DNA from: UBA1172 sp049889655
Lineage (GTDB): Bacteria > Pseudomonadota > Alphaproteobacteria > Puniceispirillales > UBA1172
Assembly (NCBI GenBank): GCA_049889655.1
Contig: JBMHCY010000062.1
Location: 1 to 30,540, forward strand
Direction of reading: 5' to 3'
DNA length: 30,540 nt
The notes under the pieces are model-generated. The model saw nothing but the letters and a program-made list of their open reading frames with translations. It had not been told where the DNA came from and did no database searches. The translations under genes were made by a program, and so were the position numbers. Positions 14,974-23,789 of this stretch are shown here, one piece after another (positions within the stretch are counted from its first letter, which is position 1; every line of letters begins with the position of its first letter).

Positions 14974-17448
14974 ATGATGGAAAATCAGCAGGGGACAAAA
15001 CTGCCCTCACAGGCGCGTGTTGTTATTGTCGGTGGCGGTGTTATGGGATGCGGGCTGGCCTATCATCTCGGCCATGAAGGCTGGTCGGATGTAGTGTTGC
15101 TGGAAAAGGCGGAACTGACCTCCGGGTCGACCTGGCACGCCGCCGGGCAGATCACCCATTCGACATCATCCTATGGCCTCGGCAAATGCGTCGGCTACAA
15201 CATTGATCTCTATGCCGGTCAGCTCGAAGCGGAAACCGGTGTTTCGGTGACCTGGCACGGTTGCGGGTCGTTCCGGCTGGCCTATACCGAGGACGAGATG
15301 GATTGGCTGCGCCACACGATGAGCGTCGGCACGGCCCTCGGCTTCCCCATGGAACTGGTCGGGCCGGAAGACATTCGCAGGCATCACCCGTTCTACAATC
15401 TCGATGGCGTGCTGGGTGCGCTGCATACGCCTGATGACGGCCATGCTGATCCGTCCGGGGTCACCCAGGCGCTGGCGGCAGGGGCGCGCGCCAAGGGGGT
15501 GAAGATCATCCGCCGCTGCCGGGCCACCAACATCACCCAGGCGGAGGGCGGCGAATGGGTCGTCGAAACCGAGATGGGAACAATTCGTTGCGAGCACGTG
15601 GTCAATGCAGGCGGGACCTATGCCCGGCAGATGGGCGAATGGTCAGGCCTGCAACTGCCGATGACCTCAATGACCCACCATTATCTGGTGACCGATACTG
15701 TTCCTGAATTTCTCGGGCTGGAGAGCGAATTGCCGGTAATCCGTGATGACAAGATGGTTTCAGGCTATATCCGCATGGAACAGAAATCCGGGCTGATCGG
15801 TATCTATGAAAAGGAAAACCCGAATACGGTGTGGGAAGACCACTGCCCCTGGGAAGCTGAAAACGAACTTTTTGAGGCTGATTATGACCGCATCATGCCG
15901 TGGTTGGAAAACGCCATGGAACGAATGCCGGTACTGGCCGAACTGGGGATCAAGCGTGAAGTCCACGGGGCGATCTCACATCCGCCGGATGGCAACCCCC
16001 TCATCGGGCCTGCCCCCGGGGTCCGCAATTACTGGTGCTGTTGCGGTACCCAGATCGGTATTGGCTGGGGTCCGGGGCTGAGCCGTGAGCTGGCGCGCTG
16101 GATTGTCCACGGATCAGCGGATATCTCGATGCGTGAATTTGATCCGCGTCGGTTCGGTTCCTATGCCGATCAGGAATGGCAGGTGATCAAGGCCAAGGAA
16201 GATTACTGCCTGCGTCACGAAATCCCGTTCCCGCATTTCAACCGTCTTGCCGGGCGGCCGATCAAGCCGAGCCCACTTTATAACCGGCTGAAGGAAAAGG
16301 GGGCGGTCTATGAGGAAGTCTACGGCCATGAACGGCCCCGCTGGTTCGCCGGTGATGGTGTCGAGCAGCGTGATCATTACGCGTTCAACCGCAATGTTGT
16401 CCATGACCGGGTGGCGCGTGAGGTCAAGGCTGTCCGCGAGGCTGTCGGGATCATGGATATTTCGGCCTTCACCAAGGTTGAGGTCAGTGGCCCCGGGGCT
16501 GAAGCCGCCCTTGACGCGATGATCGCCAACCGTCTGCCGCGCAAGCCCGGCGGTATCGTGCTGACGCATCTGCTCAACGAAAAAGGGCGGATTGAGATTG
16601 AACTGACGGTGATCAAACTGGCCGAAGAGCGATACTATCTGGTCTGCGCGGCGTTCTTTGAGCAGCGGCTGATCGACCATCTCAACCGCTATGGCGGCGA
16701 AGCGGTGGTGAACGGAACGATGCAGATCACCTGCCTCTCAGAAGCCTGGGCGGCACTGGCCTTGCAGGGGCCGAAATCGCGGGAAGTGCTGGCCGCGACA
16801 ACAGATGCCGCCCTCGACAACGCATCCTTCCGCTGGCTGTCGGCACAGGAGATCAGTATTGCCGGTCATCCTGTCCAGGCCTTGCGGATGTCCTATGCCG
16901 GGGAACTCGGCTGGGAGCTGCACGGCCCTGCCGAGACCATGCTGGCGGTCTATGATGCGCTCTGGGCAGCCGGTGAAGCCCACGGGATCACCGATTACGG
17001 TTCCTTTGCCATGAATGCCATGCGGCTGGAAAAATCCTTCAAGGGGGCAGGCGAGCTGACCAATGAGGTCACGCTGCCGGAAGCCGATGTGATGCGCTTT
17101 GTCCGCATGGATAAGGATCACTTTGTCGGCAAGGCGGCGACCGAGGCCAGCCAGGCGAGCAATGCCATGCCCTGGATCTGCGCCCATATCGCGGTCGAAC
17201 CCGATGGCCTTGCCGATGGCCATGGCGGTGAGGCGGTGCTTGTAGACGGCAAGGTTGTCGGTGCGACCAGTTCAATGGCCTATGGTCATGCCGTGGAGAA
17301 GATTGTAGGCTTTGCCTATATGAAGCCGGAAGCCGCCGCCGCAGGCACTGAAATCGAGGTTGTTATTATGAACGAAAAACGCCGCGGTGTTGTGCTTGGT
17401 GAGCCGCTCTACGACCCTGAAAACCTGAAGCCAAGGATGGATGGATGA
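14974..17448 (+). CDS. Dimethylglycine/sarcosine dehydrogenase-type FAD and tetrahydrofolate enzyme
   Basis: The 824-aa protein has an N-terminal FAD-dependent oxidoreductase domain (Rossmann motif VVIVGGGVMGCGLAYHL at residues 17-33; SGSTWHAAG, whose His is the covalent FAD attachment site in dimethylglycine and sarcosine dehydrogenases). It has a central FAO-type region (GCCGTQIGIGWGPGLSRELA-like block, written WCCCGTQIGIGWGPG) and a C-terminal GcvT-like aminomethyltransferase domain (about 450-820, with SYAGELGWELHGP). The expected reaction is oxidative removal of an N-methyl group with transfer of the one-carbon unit to tetrahydrofolate. ATG ATG at 14974/14977 follows AAAAGGA; the second Met is better spaced. 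It is first in its operon and overlaps the next gene by ATGA. Whether it acts on dimethylglycine, sarcosine or another N-methyl amino acid is not determined. Confidence 0.93.
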   Translation: MMENQQGTKLPSQARVVIVGGGVMGCGLAYHLGHEGWSDVVLLEKAELTSGSTWHAAGQITHSTSSYGLGKCVGYNIDLYAGQLEAETGVSVTWHGCGSFRLAYTEDEMDWLRHTMSVGTALGFPMELVGPEDIRRHHPFYNLDGVLGALHTPDDGHADPSGVTQALAAGARAKGVKIIRRCRATNITQAEGGEWVVETEMGTIRCEHVVNAGGTYARQMGEWSGLQLPMTSMTHHYLVTDTVPEFLGLESELPVIRDDKMVSGYIRMEQKSGLIGIYEKENPNTVWEDHCPWEAENELFEADYDRIMPWLENAMERMPVLAELGIKREVHGAISHPPDGNPLIGPAPGVRNYWCCCGTQIGIGWGPGLSRELARWIVHGSADISMREFDPRRFGSYADQEWQVIKAKEDYCLRHEIPFPHFNRLAGRPIKPSPLYNRLKEKGAVYEEVYGHERPRWFAGDGVEQRDHYAFNRNVVHDRVAREVKAVREAVGIMDISAFTKVEVSGPGAEAALDAMIANRLPRKPGGIVLTHLLNEKGRIEIELTVIKLAEERYYLVCAAFFEQRLIDHLNRYGGEAVVNGTMQITCLSEAWAALALQGPKSREVLAATTDAALDNASFRWLSAQEISIAGHPVQALRMSYAGELGWELHGPAETMLAVYDALWAAGEAHGITDYGSFAMNAMRLEKSFKGAGELTNEVTLPEADVMRFVRMDKDHFVGKAATEASQASNAMPWICAHIAVEPDGLADGHGGEAVLVDGKVVGATSSMAYGHAVEKIVGFAYMKPEAAAAGTEIEVVIMNEKRRGVVLGEPLYDPENLKPRMDG

Positions 17449-18554
17449 AGATCACCCGGATCACTGTCTGGCAGATTGATCTCCCGCTGACGGAGCCCTA
17501 CTACCTGTCTGGCGGAAGGCTGCGGTTTGATCGGCTCGATTCCACCTTCGTCCGGCTGCAGACTGATGCCGGGATTGAAGGCTGGGGTGAAGCCTGCCCC
17601 TGGGGGCATACCTACCTGCCGGCCCACGGGCCGGGGGTGCGGGCAGCGATCGAAACCCTTGCCGGGACCGTGATCGGGGCAGACCCCCGGGCGGTTGATG
17701 ATCTCAACCGGCGCATGGATATGACGCTGCCCGGCCATCCTTACGCCAAATCCGCCCTTGATATGGCCGCCTGGGATATCATCGGCAAAATCGCCGGGAT
17801 GCCGTTATGGATGCTCTTTGGCGGGGCCGAAGCGGCCCCGGTGGCGGTCAATTCATCAATATCCACCGGCACACCCGATGAGATGCTCAGCCTGATCCGC
17901 AAGGCCAGCGCAAAGGGCTACCGTGTCCATTCCGCCAAGATCGGCGGCGCCGATATCAAGGCTGATATCGACCGCATTGAGGCGATCTCCGCCGGGTTGC
18001 CACCGGGTGAACAGGTCACTTTTGATGTCAACCGTGCCTGGCAACCGGCGACGGCGATTGCTGTTCTCAATGCCGTCACTTCGCGGGACTGGGTTGAACA
18101 GCCGTGTGAGACCCTCGATCAATGTGCCCATGTTGCCGGGCGGGTCAGCAACCCGATCATGCTCGATGAATGCATGGTTGATTTCGGGGCCCATCTCGAG
18201 GCCTGGAAGCGCGGGGCTTGCGAAGGGGTCAAGGTCAAGCCGAACCGTGTTGGCGGCCTGACGAAAGCTCGCCGGATCAGGGATTTCGGGGTCAATGTCG
18301 GCTGGCAGATGCATATTGAGGATGTCGGCGGAACAGTACTGGCTGATACCGCTGCCATCCATCTGGCGTCATCAACCCCGGAGGCCCATCGTCTCGCCTC
18401 TTGGCTTTGCCATTATCACCTGGCCGATGATCCGCTGCCGGGGCAGGGGGCACGCAACAAGAACGGCACGGCAACGCCGCCTGCGCTGCCAGGGATCGGG
18501 ATTACTCCAGACCCTGAACAGCTCGGCAAGCCTGCGGCCGAATACGGAGAATAA
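17445..18554 (+). CDS. Enolase superfamily (MLE subgroup) epimerase-like enzyme 1
   Basis: The 369-aa protein has the muconate-lactonising/mandelate-racemase two-domain fold. Visible active-site residues are Lys165 (HSAKIGG), metal ligands Asp194 (FDVN), Glu218 (VEQPC) and Asp241 (LDECM), and the opposite-face lysines Lys263/Lys265 (VKVKPNRVGG). Two lysines facing each other fit 1,1-proton transfer, that is racemisation or epimerisation next to a carboxylate, as in the hydroxyproline-betaine 2-epimerase HpbD. The first position of the usual KxK motif is Ser here. It starts within the stop of the DMGDH-type gene (ATGA) and is followed after 4 bp by a paralogue, indicating a tandem duplication. 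The substrate is inferred from context to be a betaine or N-methyl amino acid. Confidence 0.9.
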   Translation: MKITRITVWQIDLPLTEPYYLSGGRLRFDRLDSTFVRLQTDAGIEGWGEACPWGHTYLPAHGPGVRAAIETLAGTVIGADPRAVDDLNRRMDMTLPGHPYAKSALDMAAWDIIGKIAGMPLWMLFGGAEAAPVAVNSSISTGTPDEMLSLIRKASAKGYRVHSAKIGGADIKADIDRIEAISAGLPPGEQVTFDVNRAWQPATAIAVLNAVTSRDWVEQPCETLDQCAHVAGRVSNPIMLDECMVDFGAHLEAWKRGACEGVKVKPNRVGGLTKARRIRDFGVNVGWQMHIEDVGGTVLADTAAIHLASSTPEAHRLASWLCHYHLADDPLPGQGARNKNGTATPPALPGIGITPDPEQLGKPAAEYGE

Positions 18555-18558
18555 AGCG

Positions 18559-19662
18559 ATGAAGATCACCCGCATCAGCCTTTATGAGGTCGGTCTAACA
18601 AGCCATGTCACCTATGCCATGTCCGACGGCAAGGTCTGTGATACTGTCTCAAGCATTATCCTCAAGATGGAGACGGATCAGGGGCTTTTCGGCTGGGGGG
18701 AGATCTGCCCGATCCCCCATTATCTGCCAGCCTATGCCGACGGGGTCATCCCTGCTGTCACCGAGATGATGACGGTGCTGGCCGGGGCCGATCCGCTGTC
18801 GCCCGATGCGGTGATGGAAAAGGCCGACCGCTATCTGCAGGGGCACGTCTATGCCAAATCGGCAGTATCGATGGCACTGTGGGATATTCTCGGCAAGGCG
18901 GCGGGGCTGCCGCTTTACCGGCTGTTGGGTGGCCGCCATCAGGAAACAATGCCGCTCTACCATTCGATCACCTGTGTTGAACCGGAAGAGATGGCACGAA
19001 TGGCCCGAGAGGCCTACGCCACCGGCATCCGCCAGTTCCAGGTCAAACTCGGGGCTGATCGGGATAACGAGGCGGATATTGCCCGGCTGCGGCTTGTCCG
19101 TGAAGCGGTGGGCCCGGGCCCGCTGGTTTATGGTGACTGGAATTGCGGGGCGACACGGCTTGATGCAACCCGGGTTGGCCGGGCTGTCAGCGATATTGAT
19201 GTGATGCTGGAGCAGCCCTGCGCGACACTCGAAGAATGTGCCGCTGTCCGACAGGCGACAGGGCTGCCGGTAAAGATTGATGAAAGCGGCCATGATCTTG
19301 ACAGCCTCCTTAAGGCCTACGGGCTGGGCTGTATGGATGCGGTGGCGCTCAAGACGAGCAAGTTCGGTGGCATCCATGCCATGCGCCAGGCGCGTGATTT
19401 GTGCTGCCATCTCGGGGCCATGATGTGCATCGAGGATGTCTGGGGTTCGGATATCACCACGGCCGCCGCCCTGCATATCGGGGCATCGACACCGGCACGA
19501 TACCTGCTTAATGTTTGCGATCTGTCCGGCTATGTTGCCCCGCGGCTTGACCCGAACGGCCCTGCACGTGCGGCTGGCCGCATCGCCCCGCCTGAAGCCC
19601 CGGGACTGGGGATCGTGCCCGATGAAGACAGGCTCGGCAAGCCTGTCACGATACTGGATTAG
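18559..19662 (+). CDS. Enolase superfamily (MLE subgroup) epimerase-like enzyme 2, HpbD-like
   Basis: The 367-aa protein is a paralogue of the preceding gene; both begin MKITRI. Active-site residues are Lys163 (FQVKLG), Asp193 and Asn195 (GDWNCG), Glu218 (LEQPC), Asp241 (KIDESGHD) and Lys265 (ALKTSKFGG). Lys163 and Lys265 fall at the numbers I recall for HpbD, the 4R-hydroxyproline betaine 2-epimerase, and the QxK start of the motif is also HpbD-like. The frame is open upstream to 18295, but that part overlaps gene 1 in another frame; ATG 18559, 4 bp after the stop of gene 1, gives the normal family length. The predicted role is epimerisation at the carbon alpha to a carboxylate. HpbD identity is suggestive only; other amino-acid racemase activities are possible. 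Confidence 0.9.
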   Translation: MKITRISLYEVGLTSHVTYAMSDGKVCDTVSSIILKMETDQGLFGWGEICPIPHYLPAYADGVIPAVTEMMTVLAGADPLSPDAVMEKADRYLQGHVYAKSAVSMALWDILGKAAGLPLYRLLGGRHQETMPLYHSITCVEPEEMARMAREAYATGIRQFQVKLGADRDNEADIARLRLVREAVGPGPLVYGDWNCGATRLDATRVGRAVSDIDVMLEQPCATLEECAAVRQATGLPVKIDESGHDLDSLLKAYGLGCMDAVALKTSKFGGIHAMRQARDLCCHLGAMMCIEDVWGSDITTAAALHIGASTPARYLLNVCDLSGYVAPRLDPNGPARAAGRIAPPEAPGLGIVPDEDRLGKPVTILD

Positions 19663-19677
19663 GAAAGGACGACCATC

Positions 19678-20961
19678 ATGACGCATGTTGAAACCCAGAA
19701 AGACTGGCAGGACCGTGCCCGTGCTGTTCTTCCTGCCGGCGGATTCGGCAATTTTGATCCGTCGCTGTTCATTGCTTCCGGGCAGGGGTCGAGGGTCCGT
19801 GATGAAGACGGCAATGAGTATATCGACTACCTGATCTCCTCCGGGCCGATGATTGTCGGCCATGGTCATCCCGAGGTGGTTGAGGCTATCGAACGCCAGT
19901 TGCGCGACGGCATGACCTTTTTCACCAACAACCGCCACGGTGTCGAACTGGCAGAACAGCTTGTCGAGGCGATGGCCTGTGGCGAGATGTGCCGCTATGT
20001 CAGCACCGGTGGTGAGGCGGATATGTACGCCATGCGACTGGCCCGGGCCCATACCGGCCGACCGCTGATCCTCAAGTTTGAGGGAGGCTACCACGGGATG
20101 TCTGCCGAAGCACTGATGAGCCTTGCCCCCAGCCGCCTGGAAAACTTCCCCCGGCCGGTACCGGATTCCGCCGGTATTCCGGAATCGGTCGAGGACAGCG
20201 TCATCGTCGCGCCTTATAACGATATCGATTTCCTCAAAACGATTATCGCCGAATATGGTGACCGTATTGCCGGGGTGATTGTCGAGCCTCTGCAACGGAT
20301 CATTCCACCGGCCCCGGGCTTTCTTGAAACCCTGCGGGCGGAAACCGAAAAACACGGGATCGTGCTGATTTTTGATGAAGTCGTGACCGGCTTCCGGCTG
20401 GCCTGGGGCGGTGGCATGGAACGTTATGGCGTGACCCCCGATCTGTGCACACTCGGCAAGATTATCGGTGGCGGCTTCCCGCTTGCGGCGATTGTCGGCA
20501 AGGCCGATATCATGGCCCATTTCGACAAGGCCCTTGTCGGTGCGGAAGGCTTCACCTTCCAGGTCGGGACGCTCTCGGGCAACCCCATGGCGGCGGTTGC
20601 CGGGCTCAAGACGCTGGAGATTCTGTCTCGTGACGGGGCTTATGAGACGATCATCGGCCATGGCAAACGGTTGATGGCCGCGGCTTCATCCAGCCTTGAT
20701 GCTGTCGGGGTGGAGCATCGGATTGTCGGTGACCCCGTGCTGTTTGATGTGTTTTTCGTTGACCGCGATGTCGCCAATTACCGTGATGTGAAAACAGCTG
20801 ATGAAAAGCGGATAGCAACCTATAACACCAGCCTCAGACAATCGGGGATCTTGAAGCCGATCGGCAAGATCTACCCGCATCTCGCGCTGACCGAGGATGA
20901 TCTTGTCCAGACCGAAGAGGCCATGGTGAAAGCAGCCGAGGCGGTTGCCGCCATGCATTAA
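19678..20961 (+). CDS. Class III PLP aminotransferase (glutamate-1-semialdehyde aminomutase-like)
   Basis: The 427-aa protein is a fold-type I, class III PLP enzyme. Landmarks are RVRDEDGNEYIDYL with GHGHPEVVEAI near the N-terminus, FEGGYHGMS, the cofactor Asp in FDEVVTGFR, and the Schiff-base Lys261 in LGKIIGGGFPLAA. The phosphate-binding loop reads STGGEAD (residues 109-115), where GSA aminomutases usually have NSGTEA. The resemblance is to the GSA-aminomutase-like branch, whose members in catabolic operons are usually aminotransferases. AGGAAAGGA precedes the ATG, 15 bp after epimerase 2, so it completes the four-gene operon. It probably transfers the amine freed after demethylation, or acts on an omega/beta-amino acid; the exact reaction is unknown. 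Confidence 0.9.
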   Translation: MTHVETQKDWQDRARAVLPAGGFGNFDPSLFIASGQGSRVRDEDGNEYIDYLISSGPMIVGHGHPEVVEAIERQLRDGMTFFTNNRHGVELAEQLVEAMACGEMCRYVSTGGEADMYAMRLARAHTGRPLILKFEGGYHGMSAEALMSLAPSRLENFPRPVPDSAGIPESVEDSVIVAPYNDIDFLKTIIAEYGDRIAGVIVEPLQRIIPPAPGFLETLRAETEKHGIVLIFDEVVTGFRLAWGGGMERYGVTPDLCTLGKIIGGGFPLAAIVGKADIMAHFDKALVGAEGFTFQVGTLSGNPMAAVAGLKTLEILSRDGAYETIIGHGKRLMAAASSSLDAVGVEHRIVGDPVLFDVFFVDRDVANYRDVKTADEKRIATYNTSLRQSGILKPIGKIYPHLALTEDDLVQTEEAMVKAAEAVAAMH

Positions 20962-20974
20962 GGCTGCCAATAAT

Positions 20975-21003
20975 TTGACGCCGCTGCGCCCTTCCGGTAG
21001 ATT
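20975..21003 (+). promoter_or_regulatory. Candidate sigma70-type promoter of the autotransporter gene
   Basis: TTGACG (20975-20980) and TAGATT (20998-21003) are separated by exactly 17 bp in the 77-bp gap before the autotransporter gene. The predicted leader is about 30 nt. It suggests that the protease is transcribed independently of the aminotransferase operon. Confidence 0.5.
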
Positions 21004-21038
21004 AGGCTTTTGTTTTAACCAGCGGAAATTGGCGATTC

Positions 21039-23789
21039 GTGAACCGCTTCAAAGCCTATTCCCGGCATTCTGCAGGTGCCGCTTCGGTTTTTCTGGTAGG
21101 GCTGACACTTGTCTGCACGCCGCCGCAATCTGCTGCTGCTGAAAACGATATCTACAGTTTCAGCCGCTGGCAGATCACAACACCTGAAGTCACCAGTGGT
21201 CCCGCTACCGCCACCCCGGCGATGACCCTGCCTGCCGGGGGCTTTCCTGTGGCGGCCCCTTCGCCATCGATGCTGCCCAACCTTGACACCATTATTCCTG
21301 ACCAGACTGCAGCAGGATTGATGGATACAGGCGCGGTCCCGGAAGGGCTGGCAACAGGCTTTTTCAGCGGCATCGATATGGGCACGGTGATGATCTATTC
21401 CTCCGGTGCGGTGCTTGGTGTGATCGGCTCGAACATGGGCCGTGACGGCAAGGATGATACAACGAGTGCCGGTACCAGTTTCCTGACCGACCCTGCCGAT
21501 TATGTCACCGAGGAGTTTGAAACCCAGTACGGGCTGGCGGCGGTCAACGCGCAATATGCCTATGCCCGGGGGCATACCGGTGAAGGGGTGCTGGTCTCGG
21601 TGATGGATACACCGTTCAACACCAGCCACGCCAACCTGACCGATGTTTTTGTCGATGGCTATCATGTGGTTACTGAGGACACGGTGGTCGATGTCGGCTG
21701 CACCGGCGGGACAAACCCCTGTCGACACGGCACCCACGTTGCCGGGATCATCGCCGGCAACAAGACCGATGTGGATTCAAGTATGCACGGTGTCGCCTAC
21801 GGGGCACAGATCAAACCGATCCCGTTTCTGAACAGCGGCATCACCACCGGCGCCCAGCAGGTCAGCGCCTTTGAGCACGCCAGCGGCGTTGATAACGGGA
21901 CCGGGCTGCAGATTGTGGCCATGAACAATTCATGGGGGGCGGTGCCCGGGTTCCACACCAGCCAGTATAACGGGAAGTATTTCAAGATACCCAACCAGAC
22001 GTCGATCAGCGTTTCCGATTCAGTCTATTTGGGGAGCACCGCCGCCGCCGATGCCGATACGATCCTTGTCTTCGCTGCCGGCAATGATGGCTGGAATGCT
22101 GAAACCGGTGTTATAAATCTCTATGACAGCGAGGATGCTGATGTGGCCTCAGGAACGGCCCTGGCGACTGAAATTGCCGCAGATGCCGGTGCCAATATCT
22201 CCAGTGCCAACATGATCGATACCTCCACCGCCATGCCGACCTATGCCCCGGACAACTCATCCTATGTGATCGACGAGGCGGAAAACGAGCATATGTGGCT
22301 GGTGGTTGTCGCCACTGACAGCGACAACACCATCGCCACCTTCAGCAATGCCTGCGGCGTCGCCAAGAATTACTGCCTTGCCGCCCCGGGAGAAGCGATT
22401 GTTGCCACCAACGGGGCGAACAGCCCCGCCTATGTCACCCTCAACGGGACATCGATGGCCGCTCCCCATGTGACCGGGGCGATTGCTATTCTGGCGGATA
22501 TGTATCCGAACCTGCTGGAACGACCTGAGAACATCTCCCAGATTTTGCTCGAAACGGCGACTGATCTCGGTGATACCGGTGTTGATGATATCTACGGGCA
22601 CGGGTTGCTCAACCTGCAGGATGCGACAGGGCCCCTCGGTGATATCACGATCACCGACAGTGGCTTTGGCTCCTCCAGCCTGACCTATGGCGGTGATGCG
22701 GAAATTTCCTCGCCGGTGGCCTTTGGTGATGCGCTGACGCGGCACGATATTGAGATCGGCGGTGTCGATAAATTCGATCGTGTCTTCATGCTGAAACTGC
22801 CGGTCAGGAGCATTGATGCGATGCGCTCTGCCGGGGTGGCCAGCCGTGCCGAAGCCAGTCTTGCTGATGAAAGCACGGCCCCGGTGATCCCGCTCGCCGC
22901 CGGGTTCACCATGACGGCTGACAGGATTGATGCCGAAGGCCAGCTCAAAGGTGCCGGGTTCACCTATGGGCAGTCAGCCCCGGATCATCATCTCAAGGTC
23001 AGTTTCCATGCTGGTATGAACCCTGCGGCACCGCTGGAAAGCGCTGATGGAAGCCTCGGCTATGATCGTTATCTGGACTCCATGGCCCATGCCACCGGAA
23101 CCCGGGAAAGGGTTGCCCTGTCGATGGCGAAAACATCCCCTGACGGCAGCCGTATCAACAGCGATATCCGGGTTGACCGTGATGATGACAATGCCAGAAC
23201 GCTGGTCTCGCGGAGCGGCTATGAAACCTATGCCGGGCGACTCAGACTGGGTTTCAGCCTCGGCGGGATGACCGAAGAAGGCCGGATGCTCGGGGGTGCC
23301 ATGAAAGGTGCGGTGGCGGTTTCTTCGACCCATACCATTCTGGCGCGCAGTCATTTCTCGCTGCCCTTCCGCGGTTTTGGTGAGATTGGCGGTTTCTATG
23401 AGATGGCCCGGTCTCACCCGGCGTTTCGCCATCACGGCCTTGTTTCCGCCGAGGCCATCACCTCGGACAGTTACGGGCTGACCTGGCAGCACACCCCGAA
23501 GCCTGACACTGTCTTTGCCGTGACCCTGCACCGGCCGGTGGCGATCACCTCCGGCGATCTCAAGATCAATACGGTCACAGGCTATACCGATGACGGGGCC
23601 TATCATGGTGAAACACTGACCTACAGTCTGGTGCCGACGGCGCGCGAGACCTCGCTGCTGGCCGAATACCGGAAGGATATCTTCGGTGGCGGCAGCCTCG
23701 CCCTCGGCTTCAATCACCAGATCAACGCCTACAACATTGCCGGGCTTGAAAATACCGGCGGCTTCCTGCGCGGGGAAATGTCGTTCTAG
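21039..23789 (+). CDS. Autotransporter subtilisin-like serine protease (S8 family)
   Basis: The 916-aa protein is predicted to cross the inner membrane by Sec and display a protease at the surface. An N-terminal signal peptide (basic MNRFKAYSRH, hydrophobic VFLVGLTLV, cleavage near SAAA/END, residue 34) is followed by a hydrophobic Gly/Ser segment around 114-132. The S8 catalytic triad is Asp190 (VMDTPFN), His230 (RHGTHVAG) and Ser472 (NGTSMAAPH). His and Ser are about 240 residues apart, so the catalytic domain contains an insertion. The last 280 or so residues have alternating hydrophobic strands and end in GEMSF, the C-terminal Phe signature of outer-membrane beta-barrels. The start is GTG with only a weak ribosome site; no better start gives an intact signal peptide. 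Its stop shares CTAG with the convergent peptidase gene. It may supply peptides to the importer encoded next door (inference). Confidence 0.9.
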   Translation: MNRFKAYSRHSAGAASVFLVGLTLVCTPPQSAAAENDIYSFSRWQITTPEVTSGPATATPAMTLPAGGFPVAAPSPSMLPNLDTIIPDQTAAGLMDTGAVPEGLATGFFSGIDMGTVMIYSSGAVLGVIGSNMGRDGKDDTTSAGTSFLTDPADYVTEEFETQYGLAAVNAQYAYARGHTGEGVLVSVMDTPFNTSHANLTDVFVDGYHVVTEDTVVDVGCTGGTNPCRHGTHVAGIIAGNKTDVDSSMHGVAYGAQIKPIPFLNSGITTGAQQVSAFEHASGVDNGTGLQIVAMNNSWGAVPGFHTSQYNGKYFKIPNQTSISVSDSVYLGSTAAADADTILVFAAGNDGWNAETGVINLYDSEDADVASGTALATEIAADAGANISSANMIDTSTAMPTYAPDNSSYVIDEAENEHMWLVVVATDSDNTIATFSNACGVAKNYCLAAPGEAIVATNGANSPAYVTLNGTSMAAPHVTGAIAILADMYPNLLERPENISQILLETATDLGDTGVDDIYGHGLLNLQDATGPLGDITITDSGFGSSSLTYGGDAEISSPVAFGDALTRHDIEIGGVDKFDRVFMLKLPVRSIDAMRSAGVASRAEASLADESTAPVIPLAAGFTMTADRIDAEGQLKGAGFTYGQSAPDHHLKVSFHAGMNPAAPLESADGSLGYDRYLDSMAHATGTRERVALSMAKTSPDGSRINSDIRVDRDDDNARTLVSRSGYETYAGRLRLGFSLGGMTEEGRMLGGAMKGAVAVSSTHTILARSHFSLPFRGFGEIGGFYEMARSHPAFRHHGLVSAEAITSDSYGLTWQHTPKPDTVFAVTLHRPVAITSGDLKINTVTGYTDDGAYHGETLTYSLVPTARETSLLAEYRKDIFGGGSLALGFNHQINAYNIAGLENTGGFLRGEMSF

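Noticed and set aside
18295..18558. 88-codon N-terminal extension of epimerase 2
   Set aside because: It overlaps epimerase 1 out of frame, and ATG 18559 yields MKITRI, matching the start of the paralogue.
18649..20661. 670-codon open frame on the minus strand
   Set aside because: It is antisense to epimerase 2 and the aminotransferase, both with intact active-site motifs. Its composition (rich in His, Arg, Asp, Gly) is typical of shadow frames.
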